The notes: a model not told the origin generated them from the sequence alone. Shown: positions 8,882-21,326, numbered from the stretch's first letter. The stretch is 64,000 nt of DNA from Serratia quinivorans (GCF_946227985.1 NZ_CAMKGL010000006.1:62001-126000); one strand, 5' to 3'. Translations and numbers: made by a program.

Positions 8882-11800
8882 GCCTGATAAAAAAGATTTG
8901 CCTGGGTTTCCTGATTGTCTTGCTATTGCTGATCGGCGGCGTTGCGTATCTGCTCGGAACCACCAGTGGTCTGCATTTGGTTATCAACAGTGCGGCACGC
9001 TGGGTGCCGGGGCTGGACATTGCCAGCGTCACCGGCGGCTGGCGCGACCTGACGCTGAAAGGTGTGAAATACCAGATGCCGGGCGTGACGGTAAATGCCG
9101 GGCAGTTCCATCTGTCGCTCGATCTGGCCTGTTTTAAAAACAGTTCACTGTGCGTTAACGCCCTGACTGCGCAGGACGTGGACGTGGTGGTGAAAACCAA
9201 AGAAATGACGCCGTCCGCACCGGTGGCAGAAACCAGTGAGCCCACTACCAACCTGAGCACGCCGTACCCCATCACTTTGCGCATGCTGGCGCTGAACAAC
9301 GTTAAGGTCAGCGTCGACGATACGGCCATTTCTCTTGGCGAATTCCGGACTGGCGCACAGTGGCAAGAACGTGCTCTGACCCTGCTGCCAACCAAAATCA
9401 GCGGCTTGCTGATAGCCCTGCCGAAAACGCCGCAGAACCCACTGCCGGAGGCGGTGCAACCGGTGGTTGAGGTGGCGAAAAAGGTCGAGGAAAAAGCCAA
9501 TCAGAGCGCGAAGCCGGCTCCTCAGCCGGAAGAGAAGCCGTTGGGCGAAACCTTGAAAGAACTGTTTGCCAAGCCGTTGCTGCCGGATCTGCCGGACATT
9601 CGCCTGCCGCTGGATATCACCGTCAAGGAGATCAGCGGTGAACAACTGCGATTGACCGGTGATACCGACGTGCTGATCACCAGCCTGCTGCTGCAGGCCA
9701 GTACTCTGGATCAACATATCCAGCTGGACAATTTTGATGTGAAATCCCCCCAGGGCACGCTGTCGGCTCAGGGGCAAGCTACGCTGACCGGCAGTTGGCC
9801 GGTGGAAATGGTGGCCAACAGCACGTTGAACATCGAGCCTTTGAAAGGCGAAAAGGTGAAGCTGAACATTGGCGGCGGGCTGCGTGAAGAACTCAAGGTA
9901 GCGCTCAACCTGTCCGGTCCAGTCGGTGCGCAGCTTGATCTGCAAACCCAACTGGCTGAAGCAGGTTTACCGCTAGCGCTGACGCTGCAAAGCAAACAGC
10001 TGAAATGGCCGCTAAGCGGTGAGTCGCAATACCAGATCAACGATTTCCGCCTGCGCTTCAATGGCAAGGCAACCGACTATGCGTTGTCGACCCGCGCCAA
10101 TATCAAAGGCAAGGACTTGCCTCCGGCGGTGCTGACGCTGGACGGCAAAGGCAACATTGAACAGTTCAAACTGGATCGCCTGCGGTTGGCGGCCTTGCAG
10201 GGTAATACCGATCTGACTGCGCTGGTGGACTGGAGCAAGGCCATCAGTTGGAATTCACAGCTGACGCTGAGCGGCATCAATACTGCCAAACAGTGGCCTG
10301 AGTGGCCGGCGAAGCTGGACGGCAAAATCACCACCCGCGGCAGTCTGCACGGCGGCAGTTGGCAATTACAGGTGCCGGTGCTGCAGCTCGACGGTAACGT
10401 GAAGCAAAACAAGGTCACTGCGCGCGGTACGCTCAGCGGCAACGCTGCCGGGCAGTGGAAAATTCCAGGTATCGATTTGACGCTGGGACGCAACCAGCTG
10501 AACGTCAAAGGCCAACTGGACGAGAAGAGTTGGAATCTGGATGCAAATATCGACGCACCGCGCCTCGACGGCGCTTTGCCAGGACTGGGCGGTACGGCGA
10601 AAGGCCTGCTTAAACTACGTGGCAACCTGCAGGCGCCTCAGTTGCTGGCAGACCTGACCGCGTCTGGCCTGCAGTGGCAGGCATTGCGTATCAACCGAGT
10701 AAAAATTGACGGCGACGTGCGCTCCAGTGACCAGATTCAGGGGCAATTGGCGGTACGCGTCGAACAGCTGAAGCAAGATGCGTTGGATATCAACCTGCTT
10801 CAGCTTACTGCCAAAGGCAGTGAAAAACAGCACCAACTGCAGCTGAAAATTGACGGCAAACCGGTGTCTGGCCAATTGGCGCTGCAGGGCAGTTTCGATC
10901 GCGAGCAGCAACGCTGGCGCGGCAACCTGAATAATACTCGCTTTGATACCCCGGTGGGTGAATGGCGGTTAAGTCGAGCCATCGCGCTAGATTATCTGAA
11001 TACCGCACAGAAAATCAGTATCGGGCCGCACTGCTGGCAGAACCCGAATGCCGAGCTCTGCGTACCAAAAACCATTGAAGCCGGACAAAGCGGTCAGGCC
11101 AGCGTGGTGTTGAACCGCTTTGATCTGGCGATGATCAAGCCTTTCCTCGGTCCCGAGACGGCGCTGAGCGGCGTGTTCACCGGGCGGGCGGACGTTAGCT
11201 GGAAACCGGGCGGTGCGCTGCCGGAGGCGAAAGTTTCGCTGGTGGGCAATGGGGTGAAGGTGGTACAGCAGGTACAGGGTAATGCGCTGCCGATTGCCTT
11301 TGACAAGCTGAACCTTAACGCAGGCCTCGCCAATGGTCGGGCGCAGGCCGACTGGTTGATCAAGTTGACCAATAATGGCCAATTTGACGGTAACGTTCAG
11401 GTTGTCGATCCTCAGGTGCGTCGCAATATCAGCGGTAACGTCAACATTACCAATATTTCACTGGCGATGATTAACCCGGCGCTGATGCAGGGGGAAAAAG
11501 CGGCGGGCATGTTGAATGCCAACCTGCGGCTGGGTGGTAACGCGCAGAAACCTTTGGTGTATGGCCGTATGGCGTTGGACAAGGTCGATATTGACGGTCA
11601 CTGGATGCCGTTCGACATGACCGAAGGTCGGCTGGCGATGAACTTTGACGGTATGACCTCGACGCTGGAAGGCCTGGTCAGCACCACCCACGGTCAGCTT
11701 AATCTGTCCGGCGACGCCGACTGGCGTGATATCAACGCCTGGCGTGCCCGCATTGCCGCCAAGGGCGATAAATTGCGGGTGACGGTACCGCCGATGATCC

Positions 11801-12696
11801 GCATCGACGTTTCACCGGATCTGGTATTTGAAGCCACGCCGCAGCTGTTCTCACTTAATGGTTCGGTAGATATTCCGTGGGCGCGTATTACGGTACAAGA
11901 TCTGCCTGAAAGCGCGGTCGGCGTTTCTTCCGATGAAGTGATGCTGGATGACCAACTTAAACCGATACAGCCGAAAACGGCTTCGATCCCGATCAACAGC
12001 AACCTGATGATCCACGTTGGCAACGATGTGCGACTGGATGCCTTTGGCCTGAAAGCGCGGTTGAAGGGCGATCTGAAAGTGGTGCAGGATAAGAACGGTC
12101 TGGGCCTGAATGGTCAGATTGACATCCCTTCCGGTCGCTTCCATGCTTATGGTCAGGATTTGATTGTCCGCAAGGGCCAGTTGATGTTCTCGGGTCCGCC
12201 GGACCAGCCGTTGCTGAATCTTGAGGCGATCCGTAATCCGGACTCGACCGAAGATGGCGTCACCGCTGGAGTACGCGTCACCGGGTTGGCGGATGCACCT
12301 AAGCTGGAAGTATTCTCGGATCCGGCCAAATCTCAGCAGGAAGCGCTGTCTTATCTGCTGCGCGGCCAGGGATTGGGCAGTTCCGGTGCTGATGGCAACG
12401 CAATGACCTCAATGTTAATTGGGATGGGGGTTGCACAAAGTGGTCAACTTGTGGGTAAAATCGGCGAGGCATTTGGCGTAAGCAATTTGGCCCTGGATAC
12501 TCAGGGGGTTGGCGACAGTTCCCAGGTTGTCGTCAGCGGTTATGTTCTCCCAGGCTTACAAGTAAAATATGGGGTGGGCATTTTCGACTCATTGGCCACA
12601 CTGACGTTGCGTTACCGCCTGATGCCTAAATTGTATCTTGAAGCGGTGTCTGGTCTCGACCAGGCATTAGATTTGCTCTATCAGTTTGAGTTTTAG
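8878..12696 (+). CDS. tamB: Translocation and assembly module inner-membrane component TamB (AsmA-like)
   Basis: 1272 residues (about 1260 in E. coli). One N-terminal transmembrane helix ([19 protein letters not shown]), a long periplasmic repeat region of beta-taco type rich in the pattern GxLxxxG, and a C-terminal DUF490/TamB domain (about 950-1272) ending in [18 protein letters not shown] and LDLLYQFEF. It bridges the periplasm to TamA in the outer membrane. A Pro/Lys/Glu-rich linker lies near residues 185-222. The start overlaps the tamA stop (ATGA); the stop is two bases before the ytfP start, so tamA-tamB-ytfP is one operon. Confidence 0.97.
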   Translation: MSLIKKICLGFLIVLLLLIGGVAYLLGTTSGLHLVINSAARWVPGLDIASVTGGWRDLTLKGVKYQMPGVTVNAGQFHLSLDLACFKNSSLCVNALTAQDVDVVVKTKEMTPSAPVAETSEPTTNLSTPYPITLRMLALNNVKVSVDDTAISLGEFRTGAQWQERALTLLPTKISGLLIALPKTPQNPLPEAVQPVVEVAKKVEEKANQSAKPAPQPEEKPLGETLKELFAKPLLPDLPDIRLPLDITVKEISGEQLRLTGDTDVLITSLLLQASTLDQHIQLDNFDVKSPQGTLSAQGQATLTGSWPVEMVANSTLNIEPLKGEKVKLNIGGGLREELKVALNLSGPVGAQLDLQTQLAEAGLPLALTLQSKQLKWPLSGESQYQINDFRLRFNGKATDYALSTRANIKGKDLPPAVLTLDGKGNIEQFKLDRLRLAALQGNTDLTALVDWSKAISWNSQLTLSGINTAKQWPEWPAKLDGKITTRGSLHGGSWQLQVPVLQLDGNVKQNKVTARGTLSGNAAGQWKIPGIDLTLGRNQLNVKGQLDEKSWNLDANIDAPRLDGALPGLGGTAKGLLKLRGNLQAPQLLADLTASGLQWQALRINRVKIDGDVRSSDQIQGQLAVRVEQLKQDALDINLLQLTAKGSEKQHQLQLKIDGKPVSGQLALQGSFDREQQRWRGNLNNTRFDTPVGEWRLSRAIALDYLNTAQKISIGPHCWQNPNAELCVPKTIEAGQSGQASVVLNRFDLAMIKPFLGPETALSGVFTGRADVSWKPGGALPEAKVSLVGNGVKVVQQVQGNALPIAFDKLNLNAGLANGRAQADWLIKLTNNGQFDGNVQVVDPQVRRNISGNVNITNISLAMINPALMQGEKAAGMLNANLRLGGNAQKPLVYGRMALDKVDIDGHWMPFDMTEGRLAMNFDGMTSTLEGLVSTTHGQLNLSGDADWRDINAWRARIAAKGDKLRVTVPPMIRIDVSPDLVFEATPQLFSLNGSVDIPWARITVQDLPESAVGVSSDEVMLDDQLKPIQPKTASIPINSNLMIHVGNDVRLDAFGLKARLKGDLKVVQDKNGLGLNGQIDIPSGRFHAYGQDLIVRKGQLMFSGPPDQPLLNLEAIRNPDSTEDGVTAGVRVTGLADAPKLEVFSDPAKSQQEALSYLLRGQGLGSSGADGNAMTSMLIGMGVAQSGQLVGKIGEAFGVSNLALDTQGVGDSSQVVVSGYVLPGLQVKYGVGIFDSLATLTLRYRLMPKLYLEAVSGLDQALDLLYQFEF

Positions 12697-12698
12697 CG

Positions 12699-13046
12699 AT
12701 GCGAATAATTGTCTACGGCAGTTTACGACGCAAACAGGGAAACAGCCATTGGATGACTAACGCCCAATGGTTAGGCGAGCATGAGCTCGAAGGCTATCAG
12801 ATTTATAATCTGGGTCATTACCCGGCGGCGATCCCTGGAGAGGGCACGGTACATTGTGAGGTGTACCGCATCAACTCATCGATTTTGGCTGAGCTGGACG
12901 AACTGAAAAGCAACACCAAGGACTATAAGCGCGAGCTGATTCAGACGCCTTATGGAAGTGCGTGGATCTACCTGTATAAACACAGTGTGGACGGTTACCC
13001 GCGGATTAACAGCGGTGACTGGCTGAGGCGTCTCGACGAAAAGTAA
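12699..13046 (+). CDS. ytfP: YtfP, gamma-glutamylcyclotransferase-like (GGCT/AIG2) protein
   Basis: 115 residues with the fold signature YGSLRRKQGN near the N terminus, YQIYNLGHYPAAIPG, and the acidic catalytic-type position in ELDELK. The family includes gamma-glutamylcyclotransferases; the substrate of bacterial YtfP is not established. It starts two bases after tamB and ends at a strong terminator, so it is the last gene of tamAB-ytfP. Confidence 0.92.
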   Translation: MRIIVYGSLRRKQGNSHWMTNAQWLGEHELEGYQIYNLGHYPAAIPGEGTVHCEVYRINSSILAELDELKSNTKDYKRELIQTPYGSAWIYLYKHSVDGYPRINSGDWLRRLDEK

Positions 13047-13051
13047 AAAAA

Positions 13052-13080
13052 ACACCGCTCACTGAGCGGTGTTTTTTTAT
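13052..13080. terminator. Bidirectional terminator between ytfP and ppa
   Basis: ACACCGCT (13052-13059), loop CACTG, AGCGGTGT (13065-13072), with an A tract before and seven T after, so it suits both convergent genes. Confidence 0.92.
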
Positions 13081-13097
13081 CGGCCGGCGGCTAAGAA

Positions 13098-13628
13098 TTA
13101 CTTCTTGGCAGCACGTTCGAAAGAGGCAACGATTTCAGCTTTGGCAGCGGCAGCGTCTGCCCAGCCTTCCACTTTCACCCATTTGCCCTTCTCCAGATCT
13201 TTGTAGTGCTCAAAGAAATGAGAGATCTGTGCTTTCAGCAGTTCCGGCAGGTCGTTCACATCTTTGATGTGATCGTACTCTTTGCTCAGTTTGCTGTGTG
13301 GAACGGCAACCAGTTTCGCATCTTCACCGGCTTCGTCGGTCATCTTCAGTACGCCCACCGGACGGCAGCGGATCACTGAGCCAGGCTGCAGCGGGTATGG
13401 CGTTGGTACCAGCACGTCAACCGGATCACCGTCCAGAGACAGGGTGTGGTTGATGTAACCGTAGTTGCACGGATAGAACATCGCGGTGGACATGAAACGG
13501 TCAACAAACAGCGCGCCGGTGTCCTTGTCGATTTCATATTTGATCGGATCGGCATTGGCCGGGATTTCGATAACTACGTAGATGTCTTCTGGCAGGTCTT
13601 TGCCAGCAGGGACGTTAAGCAAGCTCAT
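13098..13628 (-). CDS. ppa: Inorganic pyrophosphatase
   Basis: Hydrolyses PPi to phosphate and so pulls biosynthetic reactions forward. 176 residues, the E. coli length. Family I signature residues are visible: [20 protein letters not shown], the [12 protein letters not shown] block, and the Mg-binding signature DGDPVDVLV with further Asp in [13 protein letters not shown]. Preceded by AAGGAAACCGAC before ATG. Monocistronic, bounded by the terminator at 13052. Confidence 0.98.
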   Translation of the reverse strand: MSLLNVPAGKDLPEDIYVVIEIPANADPIKYEIDKDTGALFVDRFMSTAMFYPCNYGYINHTLSLDGDPVDVLVPTPYPLQPGSVIRCRPVGVLKMTDEAGEDAKLVAVPHSKLSKEYDHIKDVNDLPELLKAQISHFFEHYKDLEKGKWVKVEGWADAAAAKAEIVASFERAAKK

Positions 13629-13765
13629 GTCGGTTTCCTTTAATCAAACCAGAAATGGAGTGGCGGCTATTATAGCGGACTCTTTTGCGATTTCCTGCCC
13701 TTTTCATCACCCAAACCCCGGCAGACAGTCATCCACTGAATTTCCAGATTAATCCTCCAGCGACG

Positions 13766-13792
13766 TTAAGTTTTTCCCAGGGTTGCCGATAA
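13766..13792 (+). promoter_or_regulatory. Flagellar sigma-28 (FliA) promoter of the chemoreceptor gene
   Basis: TTAAGTTT (13766-13773), an 11-base spacer, then GCCGATAA (13785-13792). The known FliA consensus is TAAAGTTT-N11-GCCGATAA: 7 of 8 bases match at -35, all 8 at -10, and the spacing is exact. It lies about 90 bp before the chemoreceptor start, which fits co-regulation with flagella. Confidence 0.85.
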
Positions 13793-13884
13793 CTTCATCA
13801 AATAATAATGAGTCGGCGAAGTCTGGCTCCGCGTTTTACCTCCTCTACGTTAGAACTCACTATTTCTGAAGCCGGGAAGAACTC

Positions 13885-15438
13885 ATGTTAAAAAAGATTA
13901 CGGTCAAGGCCGGGCTGATTGCCTTGCTGAGCCTGATGACGCTGCTGTTGATTATGGTCAGCACCATCGGCGTCAACGCCATTAACGAAGGGTCGCGATC
14001 GTTGCACACCCTGAACCAGATTTTAGGGGAAGAACTGGGGTCGTTGGCCAGTAGCTCTAACCTGACGCTACGCGCCAGAACGGCCGCCTCATTGGCGGTG
14101 CGCCAGCGTGAAATCGGCCAGATCGAGGTGTCCGACGCCACTGTGGGTCGTATTTATGACTATCTTGCACAGTCGAAGCAGGAAATGGCGCGCTTTGTCA
14201 GCGTCGGCACCGTGACCGAACGTGGGCGCGAACTGTCCACTCGCCTGCAAAACAGTTACCGCGCCTACCTGGAACAGGGCGTCAGACCGATGGCCGACGC
14301 CATCAAGGCCGGCAAAGTTGATGACTATTACGACATCCAGGAAACCAAAATCTCTGCCCTGAGCATCGCTTTCGAAAAAGACCTCAGCGACTTCCGCAGC
14401 TTTGCCATGAAGATCGGCCAGCAACGGGTGCATGAAGCGGAAAGCAACGCCAGCACCAAGATTACCCTGATCCTGATCGCCGGCCTGCTCAGTGTGTTAC
14501 TGGCGGTATTGGCCTGGTTCGCGCTGCGGGTGATCATTCTGCGCCCACTCGATGAGTCCATCGCCCAGCTGGAACATATCGCCGGGGGCGACCTGACGCA
14601 CGACATCACCGGCGAAGGGGAAACCGAAATGGGTCGTCTGATCCGTGCGATGCAGCGGATGCAACAGGCGCTGGTCAGTTCGGTCAGCAAGGTTCGTGAT
14701 GCCAGCAGCCAAATTGACACCGGCTCACGCGAGTTGGCCGCCGGCAACCTTCATCTGGCGCAGCGCACCGAAGAGTCGGCGGCTTCGCTGGAGGAAACCG
14801 CCGCCAGCATGGAACAACTGACCTCGACGGTGAAAATGAACGCCGAGAATTGCGAGCAGGCCAATCAGCTGGCGCTCAGCGTCTCCGATATTGCCAATCA
14901 GGGCAGTGAGGTGGTTAGCCAGGTGATGGACAAGATGCAGGCCATTACCGATAGCTCGCGGCGTATCGCCGATATTATCAGCGTGATGGACGGTATTTCC
15001 TTCCAGACCAATATCCTGGCGCTGAATGCGGCGGTAGAGGCGGCGCGCGCAGGTGAGCAAGGCCGTGGCTTCGCCGTGGTGGCGGGCGAGGTACGCAGCC
15101 TGGCTCAGCGCAGTGCGCAATCGGCCAAGGAGATCAAAGGGTTGATCGAAGCGTCGCAGAGTCGGGTGCAGGAAGGTGAGCAGATGGCCGAATCCGCGGC
15201 GAGAACCATGAATGGTATTAGCGGTGAGGTCGGGCGTGTGACGGCGTTGATGCGGGAAATTTCTGCGGCTACGCGTGAGCAAAGTAGCGGTATTGAACAG
15301 GTCAATCTGGCGGTGGCGCAGATGGATCAGGTGGCGCAGCAAAATGCGGCCTTGGTCGAGGAGTCGGCGGCGGCAACGCGCTCGCTGGAGGATCAGGCTC
15401 AGTTGCTGGCCCAGAGTATGGCGGCGTTCAAACTATAA
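13885..15438 (+). CDS. Methyl-accepting chemotaxis protein
   Basis: 517 residues with Tar/Tsr-type architecture: TM1 about 10-32, a periplasmic four-helix ligand domain (about 33-190), TM2 about 193-216, HAMP about 216-268, and a coiled-coil signalling domain. The invariant kinase-control hairpin is [20 protein letters not shown] followed by [20 protein letters not shown] (about 370-410). It senses an unknown ligand and controls CheA through CheW. It ends SMAAFKL without the NWETF-type pentapeptide that tethers CheR/CheB, so it probably depends on other receptors for adaptation. It has its own sigma-28 promoter and sits between ppa and fbp, where E. coli has no receptor. Confidence 0.95.
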   Translation: MLKKITVKAGLIALLSLMTLLLIMVSTIGVNAINEGSRSLHTLNQILGEELGSLASSSNLTLRARTAASLAVRQREIGQIEVSDATVGRIYDYLAQSKQEMARFVSVGTVTERGRELSTRLQNSYRAYLEQGVRPMADAIKAGKVDDYYDIQETKISALSIAFEKDLSDFRSFAMKIGQQRVHEAESNASTKITLILIAGLLSVLLAVLAWFALRVIILRPLDESIAQLEHIAGGDLTHDITGEGETEMGRLIRAMQRMQQALVSSVSKVRDASSQIDTGSRELAAGNLHLAQRTEESAASLEETAASMEQLTSTVKMNAENCEQANQLALSVSDIANQGSEVVSQVMDKMQAITDSSRRIADIISVMDGISFQTNILALNAAVEAARAGEQGRGFAVVAGEVRSLAQRSAQSAKEIKGLIEASQSRVQEGEQMAESAARTMNGISGEVGRVTALMREISAATREQSSGIEQVNLAVAQMDQVAQQNAALVEESAAATRSLEDQAQLLAQSMAAFKL

Positions 15439-15442
15439 TGCA

Positions 15443-15463
15443 GGGGGGCGACAGGCGCCCCCC
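15443..15463. terminator. GC-rich hairpin between convergent mcp and fbp
   Basis: GGGGGGCG (15443-15450), loop ACAGG, CGCCCCCC (15456-15463). Very stable but without a clear T tract on either side, so terminator function is likely rather than certain. Confidence 0.6.
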
Positions 15464-15475
15464 GCATAGAACCTG

Positions 15476-16480
15476 TTATTCGTCCGGGTTCTCGGCGATA
15501 AAACGCTCGGCGTCTTCCACCATGGATTTGGTGCCGACGAAGAACGGTGCACGCTGGTGCAGTTTCACCGGGGTAATGTCCAGAATACGGTTTTTACCGT
15601 CACTGGCTTTACCGCCGGCCTGTTCCGCCAGGAACGCCATCGGGTTGCATTCATACAGCAGGCGCAGCTTGCCTTGCGGGTGGCTGGCGGTGCTTGGATA
15701 AATATAGATGCCGCCTTTGAGCAGGTTGCGGTGGAAGTCGGCAACCAGCGAACCGATGTAGCGTGAGGTATAAGGGCGCTGAGTGGCTTCGTCCTGTTCC
15801 TGACAATATTTGATGTATTTCTTCACACCGCGCGGGAACTTGATGTAGTTACCTTCGTTGATGGAATACATATTGCCGGTAGCCGGGAAGCGGACTTTCT
15901 CGTGGGAAAGGCAGAACACACCCAGAGAAGGATCGTAGGTAAAGGCATGCACGCCATAACCGGTGGTGTACACCAGCATGGTGGATGAACCATAAACGAC
16001 ATAGCCGGCGGCGACCTGAGCGCTGCCTGGCTGCAAGAAGTCTTCTTCGGTCACAGGAATGCCGACCGGGGTAATGCGACGATAGATAGAGAAAATCGTA
16101 CCGACCGAGACGTTGACATCGATGTTGGACGAACCGTCCAACGGATCCATCAGCACCACGTACTTGGCATTCTCAGCCCGCTCGCCGTCGAATATCACGA
16201 TTTCATCTTCTTCTTCAGAAGCGATACCCGCAACTTCACCGCGTGCTTTCAATGCCGCTTTCAGCTTTTCATTGGCGTACAGGTCCAGTTTCATCTGGAC
16301 TTCTCCCTGTACGTTGGAAACGCCGCTGGTGCCGAGAATATCAACCAGGCCCGCTTTGTTGATATCGCGGTGGATGATTTTGGCGCCCAGTTTAATTGCA
16401 GAAAGTAACGCTGTCAGCTCGCCGGTGGCGTGAGAGAAGTCGTGCTGTTTCTCGACGATAAATTCGCCTAACGTTTTCAT
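15476..16480 (-). CDS. fbp: Fructose-1,6-bisphosphatase class I
   Basis: The committed gluconeogenic step: fructose-1,6-bisphosphate to fructose-6-phosphate plus Pi. 334 residues (332 in E. coli). Motifs: [20 protein letters not shown], the metal-binding [36 protein letters not shown], and the sugar-phosphate region [19 protein letters not shown], then [21 protein letters not shown]. The start [20 protein letters not shown] matches the family. Divergent from mpl, as in E. coli. Confidence 0.98.
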   Translation of the reverse strand: MKTLGEFIVEKQHDFSHATGELTALLSAIKLGAKIIHRDINKAGLVDILGTSGVSNVQGEVQMKLDLYANEKLKAALKARGEVAGIASEEEDEIVIFDGERAENAKYVVLMDPLDGSSNIDVNVSVGTIFSIYRRITPVGIPVTEEDFLQPGSAQVAAGYVVYGSSTMLVYTTGYGVHAFTYDPSLGVFCLSHEKVRFPATGNMYSINEGNYIKFPRGVKKYIKYCQEQDEATQRPYTSRYIGSLVADFHRNLLKGGIYIYPSTASHPQGKLRLLYECNPMAFLAEQAGGKASDGKNRILDITPVKLHQRAPFFVGTKSMVEDAERFIAENPDE

Positions 16481-16648
16481 GACACAATCCCTGAATCTAC
16501 GGATGGGTAGCGGTTTGTTAACAAACCGCCAACGTATTCGCGAGCAGTGTAGCCCAAAGATGAACGCTATTCATAGGCAATTCCATTTCTTCTGGACGAT
16601 TCTGAGCGTTAGAATATGCCAACATTCGACGTACTCTATGAGAAAACT

Positions 16649-18028
16649 ATGCGCATTCACATTCTTGGGATCTGTGGCACCTTTATGGGCGGGCTGGCGG
16701 TGCTGGCACGTTCGCTAGGGCATGAGGTGACCGGCTCTGACGCTAATGTCTATCCGCCGATGAGCACGCTGTTGGAGAAAGAAGGGATCGAACTGATCCA
16801 GGGTTACGATCCGGCTCAGTTGGATCCAGCACCGGATCTGGTGATCATCGGTAACGCCATGACGCGCGGTAACCCGTGTGTTGAAGCAGTACTGGAGCAG
16901 GGCATCCCTTACGTTTCCGGCCCACAGTGGTTACATGATTATGTGCTGCGCGATCGCTGGGTGCTGGCCGTTGCCGGGACACACGGCAAGACCACTACCG
17001 CCGGCATGGCAACCTGGATCCTGGAAGCCTGCGGCTACCAGCCGGGCTTTGTTATCGGTGGTGTGCCGGGCAACTTTGACGTTTCTGCTCGTCTGGGTGG
17101 CAGCCCGTTCTTTGTCATCGAAGCCGACGAGTATGACTGCGCGTTCTTCGACAAGCGTTCCAAATTTGTGCATTACAGCCCGCGTACGCTGATCCTGAAT
17201 AATCTGGAGTTTGATCACGCCGACATCTTCGACGATCTGAAAGCGATCCAGAAACAGTTCCACCATCTGGTGCGTTTGGTGCCAGGCAAGGGCAAAATTA
17301 TTTTGCCTGACAACGACAGCCACCTGAAGCAGGTGATGGCGATGGGCTGCTGGAGTGAGCAGGAGCTGGTTGGGGAAGAAGGCGCATGGCGCGCACAGAA
17401 GCTGACGCCGGACGCCAGCCATTATGCGGTATTCCTTAATGGTGAGCAGGTGGGCGAAGTTAAGTGGTCGTTGGTCGGTGAACACAACATGCATAACGGT
17501 TTGATGGCCATTGCCGCCACGCGTCATGTTGGCGTGTTGCCTGAGGATGCCTGCCGCGCGCTCGGTGACTTTATCAATGCCCGTCGTCGTCTGGAGCTGC
17601 GTGGTGAAGCCAATGGCGTCACGGTATATGACGATTTTGCCCATCATCCAACGGCAATTCTGGCGACGCTGGCCGCGTTGCGTAGCAAGGTTGGCGGCAC
17701 TGCCCGCATTCTGGCGGTGCTTGAACCGCGCTCCAACACCATGAAAATGGGCATCAGCAAGAACGACCTGGCCCCATCGCTGGGCCGTGCCGATGAAGTC
17801 TTCCTGTTCCAGCCGCACCATATCCCCTGGCAGGTGGCGGAAGTGGCGGAAGCCTGCGTACAGCCGGCTCACTGGAGCGCCGATCTGGACACGCTGGTGG
17901 AGATGATTGTGAAAACGGCCCAGCCGGGCGACCATATTCTGGTGATGAGTAATGGCGGCTTTGGGGGGATTCACGATCGGCTGCTGGAGGCTTTGGCCAA
18001 CAAACCCGATCCGAAAGCAATCTATTGA
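16649..18028 (+). CDS. mpl: UDP-N-acetylmuramate:L-alanyl-gamma-D-glutamyl-meso-diaminopimelate ligase
   Basis: Recycles the murein tripeptide by ligating it to UDP-MurNAc, bypassing MurC/D/E. 459 residues with the Mur ligase layout: N-terminal Rossmann domain (MRIHILGICGTFMGGLAVLA), central ATPase domain with the P-loop AGTHGKTTTAGM and EADEYDCAFFDKRSKF, NNLEFDHADIFDD, and a C-terminal domain with the DDFAHHPTAI block. The start at 16649 matches the E. coli N terminus. An in-frame codon at 16616 would add 11 unsupported residues. The Shine-Dalgarno is weak (GAGAA). Confidence 0.97.
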   Translation: MRIHILGICGTFMGGLAVLARSLGHEVTGSDANVYPPMSTLLEKEGIELIQGYDPAQLDPAPDLVIIGNAMTRGNPCVEAVLEQGIPYVSGPQWLHDYVLRDRWVLAVAGTHGKTTTAGMATWILEACGYQPGFVIGGVPGNFDVSARLGGSPFFVIEADEYDCAFFDKRSKFVHYSPRTLILNNLEFDHADIFDDLKAIQKQFHHLVRLVPGKGKIILPDNDSHLKQVMAMGCWSEQELVGEEGAWRAQKLTPDASHYAVFLNGEQVGEVKWSLVGEHNMHNGLMAIAATRHVGVLPEDACRALGDFINARRRLELRGEANGVTVYDDFAHHPTAILATLAALRSKVGGTARILAVLEPRSNTMKMGISKNDLAPSLGRADEVFLFQPHHIPWQVAEVAEACVQPAHWSADLDTLVEMIVKTAQPGDHILVMSNGGFGGIHDRLLEALANKPDPKAIY

Positions 18029-18029
18029 T

Positions 18030-18178
18030 TTTGATGACAAAGTCGTCTTTGAACCCGAGATACTCGGGCCTAGCGCACCGAGGGGCGCTCCGGCGGACAA
18101 GCCGCTACGACCCCATCGGCACGCTCTCCCTAATAACGGGCTTTGCCAGCGTCTAAGGGCCGATAGCGGCCCTTTTTT
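18030..18178 (+). other. Structured RNA-like region ending in a terminator, downstream of mpl
   Basis: Three consecutive hairpins can be read: CAAAG-TCGT-CTTTG (18038-18051), CCCGAG-ATA-CTCGGG (18054-18068) and GCGGACAAGCCGC (18093-18105). A canonical terminator follows: AAGGGCCG-ATAG-CGGCCCTT plus T tract (18155-18178). It is the 3' UTR of mpl, and could be a 3'-derived small RNA or a dispersed structured repeat. No protein is encoded. Confidence 0.55.
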
Positions 18179-18186
18179 ACGCCCAT

Positions 18187-18210
18187 AAAAAAGCCCTCGC
18201 GAGCGAGGGC
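18187..18210 (-). terminator. Rho-independent terminator of the yhcN-type genes
   Basis: On the minus strand GCCCTCGC-TC-GCGAGGGC (18193-18210) is followed directly by TTTTTT. It lies downstream of the minus-strand yhcN-like genes. Confidence 0.85.
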
Positions 18211-18324
18211 AACGGGGTCCGTCGGATAGGACGACGAATTTCTTCAGAGAATCAATACTTACGACAGAACTCGGCAGTGGCAGTGACGAGGGTAATCAGT
18301 TCGGTAAGCACGTCCTCTGAATTG

Positions 18325-18588
18325 TTATTTATAGATTTCGGCGGTCGCGTGCCAGTTGCCGTTTTCGTAGGCTTCGATCACGCGGTAGGCTTTAGCACCT
18401 TGTTTGTCGGCCTTGTCAGACAGCGCCTGACGAATATCGGAAGGTGCGCCGGTAATGCCGCTGGCGGTAATAGTACCGACAGACTGAAGATTGGTCGCTT
18501 GGTCATTAGTGATTAACGTAGCGGCAGAGGCCCCGAAGGAAACGACTGACAGCAGGCCAAGTGCGGCGAGAGTAGTTTTCATGCTCAT
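18325..18588 (-). CDS. YhcN/BhsA-family (DUF1471) periplasmic stress protein, paralogue 2
   Basis: 87 residues: a Sec signal peptide (KTTLAALGLLSVVSFGASA) and a DUF1471 domain with GTITASGITGAPSDIRQALS, KADKQGAKAYRVIEA and the family ending WHATAEIYK. DUF1471 proteins (YhcN, BhsA, McbA, YdgH) are small periplasmic proteins induced by acid, oxidative or metal stress and affecting biofilm; no enzymatic function is known. The ATG at 18588 has AGGA nine bases upstream; the ATG at 18582 is an alternative. It lies 123 bp downstream of a close paralogue, indicating local duplication. Confidence 0.88.
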   Translation of the reverse strand: MSMKTTLAALGLLSVVSFGASAATLITNDQATNLQSVGTITASGITGAPSDIRQALSDKADKQGAKAYRVIEAYENGNWHATAEIYK

Positions 18589-18711
18589 GATATTAAGTCC
18601 TGTTGTGATAACCGCCTGGAAGGGCTTTTTCAGCGTTTTTATACTTGAAGGCCGTTATCGGGGTACTGGGTTCCAGAGTTTTATTGCCCGTTGCCGGGTA
18701 TCGTCTTGTAC

Positions 18712-18975
18712 TTATTTATAAATTTCTGCGGTAGCGTGGAAGTTGCCTTCGTTGCGCGCTTCGATCACACGGTAAGCGGTTGCCCCTTTGGCATCGGCTT
18801 TTTCTGACAGTGCCTGACGGATGTCTGAAGGTGCACCGGCAACACCGCTGACGGTGATAGTGCCTGCAGACTGCATATTTGCAGCCTGATTTGCATCAAC
18901 AGATTGTGCTGCAAATGCTCCGAAAGAAAGCATGGATAGAACGCTCATTGTTGCGATGGTAGCTTTAATTTTCAT
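18712..18975 (-). CDS. yhcN: YhcN, DUF1471 periplasmic stress-response protein
   Basis: 87 residues, signal peptide MKIKATIATMSVLSMLSFGA cut near FAAQS, then GTITVSGVAGAPSDIRQALS and HATAEIYK. It is closer to E. coli YhcN than its downstream paralogue is (MKIK start, LSFGAFAA cleavage region). E. coli yhcN is also next to argR, supporting orthology. E. coli YhcN responds to cytoplasmic acidification and peroxide. ATG preceded by AAGGTGAGAAC. Confidence 0.9.
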   Translation of the reverse strand: MKIKATIATMSVLSMLSFGAFAAQSVDANQAANMQSAGTITVSGVAGAPSDIRQALSEKADAKGATAYRVIEARNEGNFHATAEIYK

Positions 18976-19380
18976 GTTCTCACCTTATCGTATTCTTTTA
19001 TCAGTTCCTATGAACTGTGATTTACGTCACGGAAATGAGTATACATCTAGTAACCCTAAAAATTAATAGTTAGCTAACAGTTTCTTGTGAAACTTTAATA
19101 TGGCGTTCCTTATTTTTAATAACCAGATGGAATAAAAAACGCTTATAAAACGATCTTTCAATGTTAAATTTATGTAATTTCAATAAGGTAAGTGCTTTTG
19201 ACCAAAAGTGCGGAAGATCACAGCAGCTATCACTGGTTACGTACCAATGTCATTGAAATGTGCTGCAGCGCGACGGGATTCTGGTTTTAAACGTGGTAAG
19301 GAATGAGGGAAGGGTAAGGACAGGGTTAAAGAAGCGCTAACAAAACGCGACTGTTAGCCGCATTTTGTTAGCGCACTGCA
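18976..19380. other. Intergenic region yhcN-argR with a 41-bp terminator-like hairpin
   Basis: 405 bp. The part next to yhcN is AT-rich (19020-19200) and probably holds its promoter. Just after the argR stop there is a perfect 12-bp inverted repeat, GCGCTAACAAAA (19334-19345) and TTTTGTTAGCGC (19363-19374). Read on the minus strand it is the likely argR terminator, though only a weak T-rich tail (CTTCTTT) follows. No gene is seen. Confidence 0.6.
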
Positions 19381-21258
<1,878 letters not shown>

Positions 21259-21287
21259 TCATTCAGTGGTGCATGAGTATGCATAGG

Positions 21288-21316
21288 CCGCCGGACAGCG
21301 TACCGGCGGTTTTTTT
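21288..21316 (+). terminator. Rho-independent terminator of mdh
   Basis: CCGCCGG (21288-21294), eight-base loop, CCGGCGG (21303-21309), then seven T. Confidence 0.9.
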
Positions 21317-21326
21317 ATGCCTGAAG

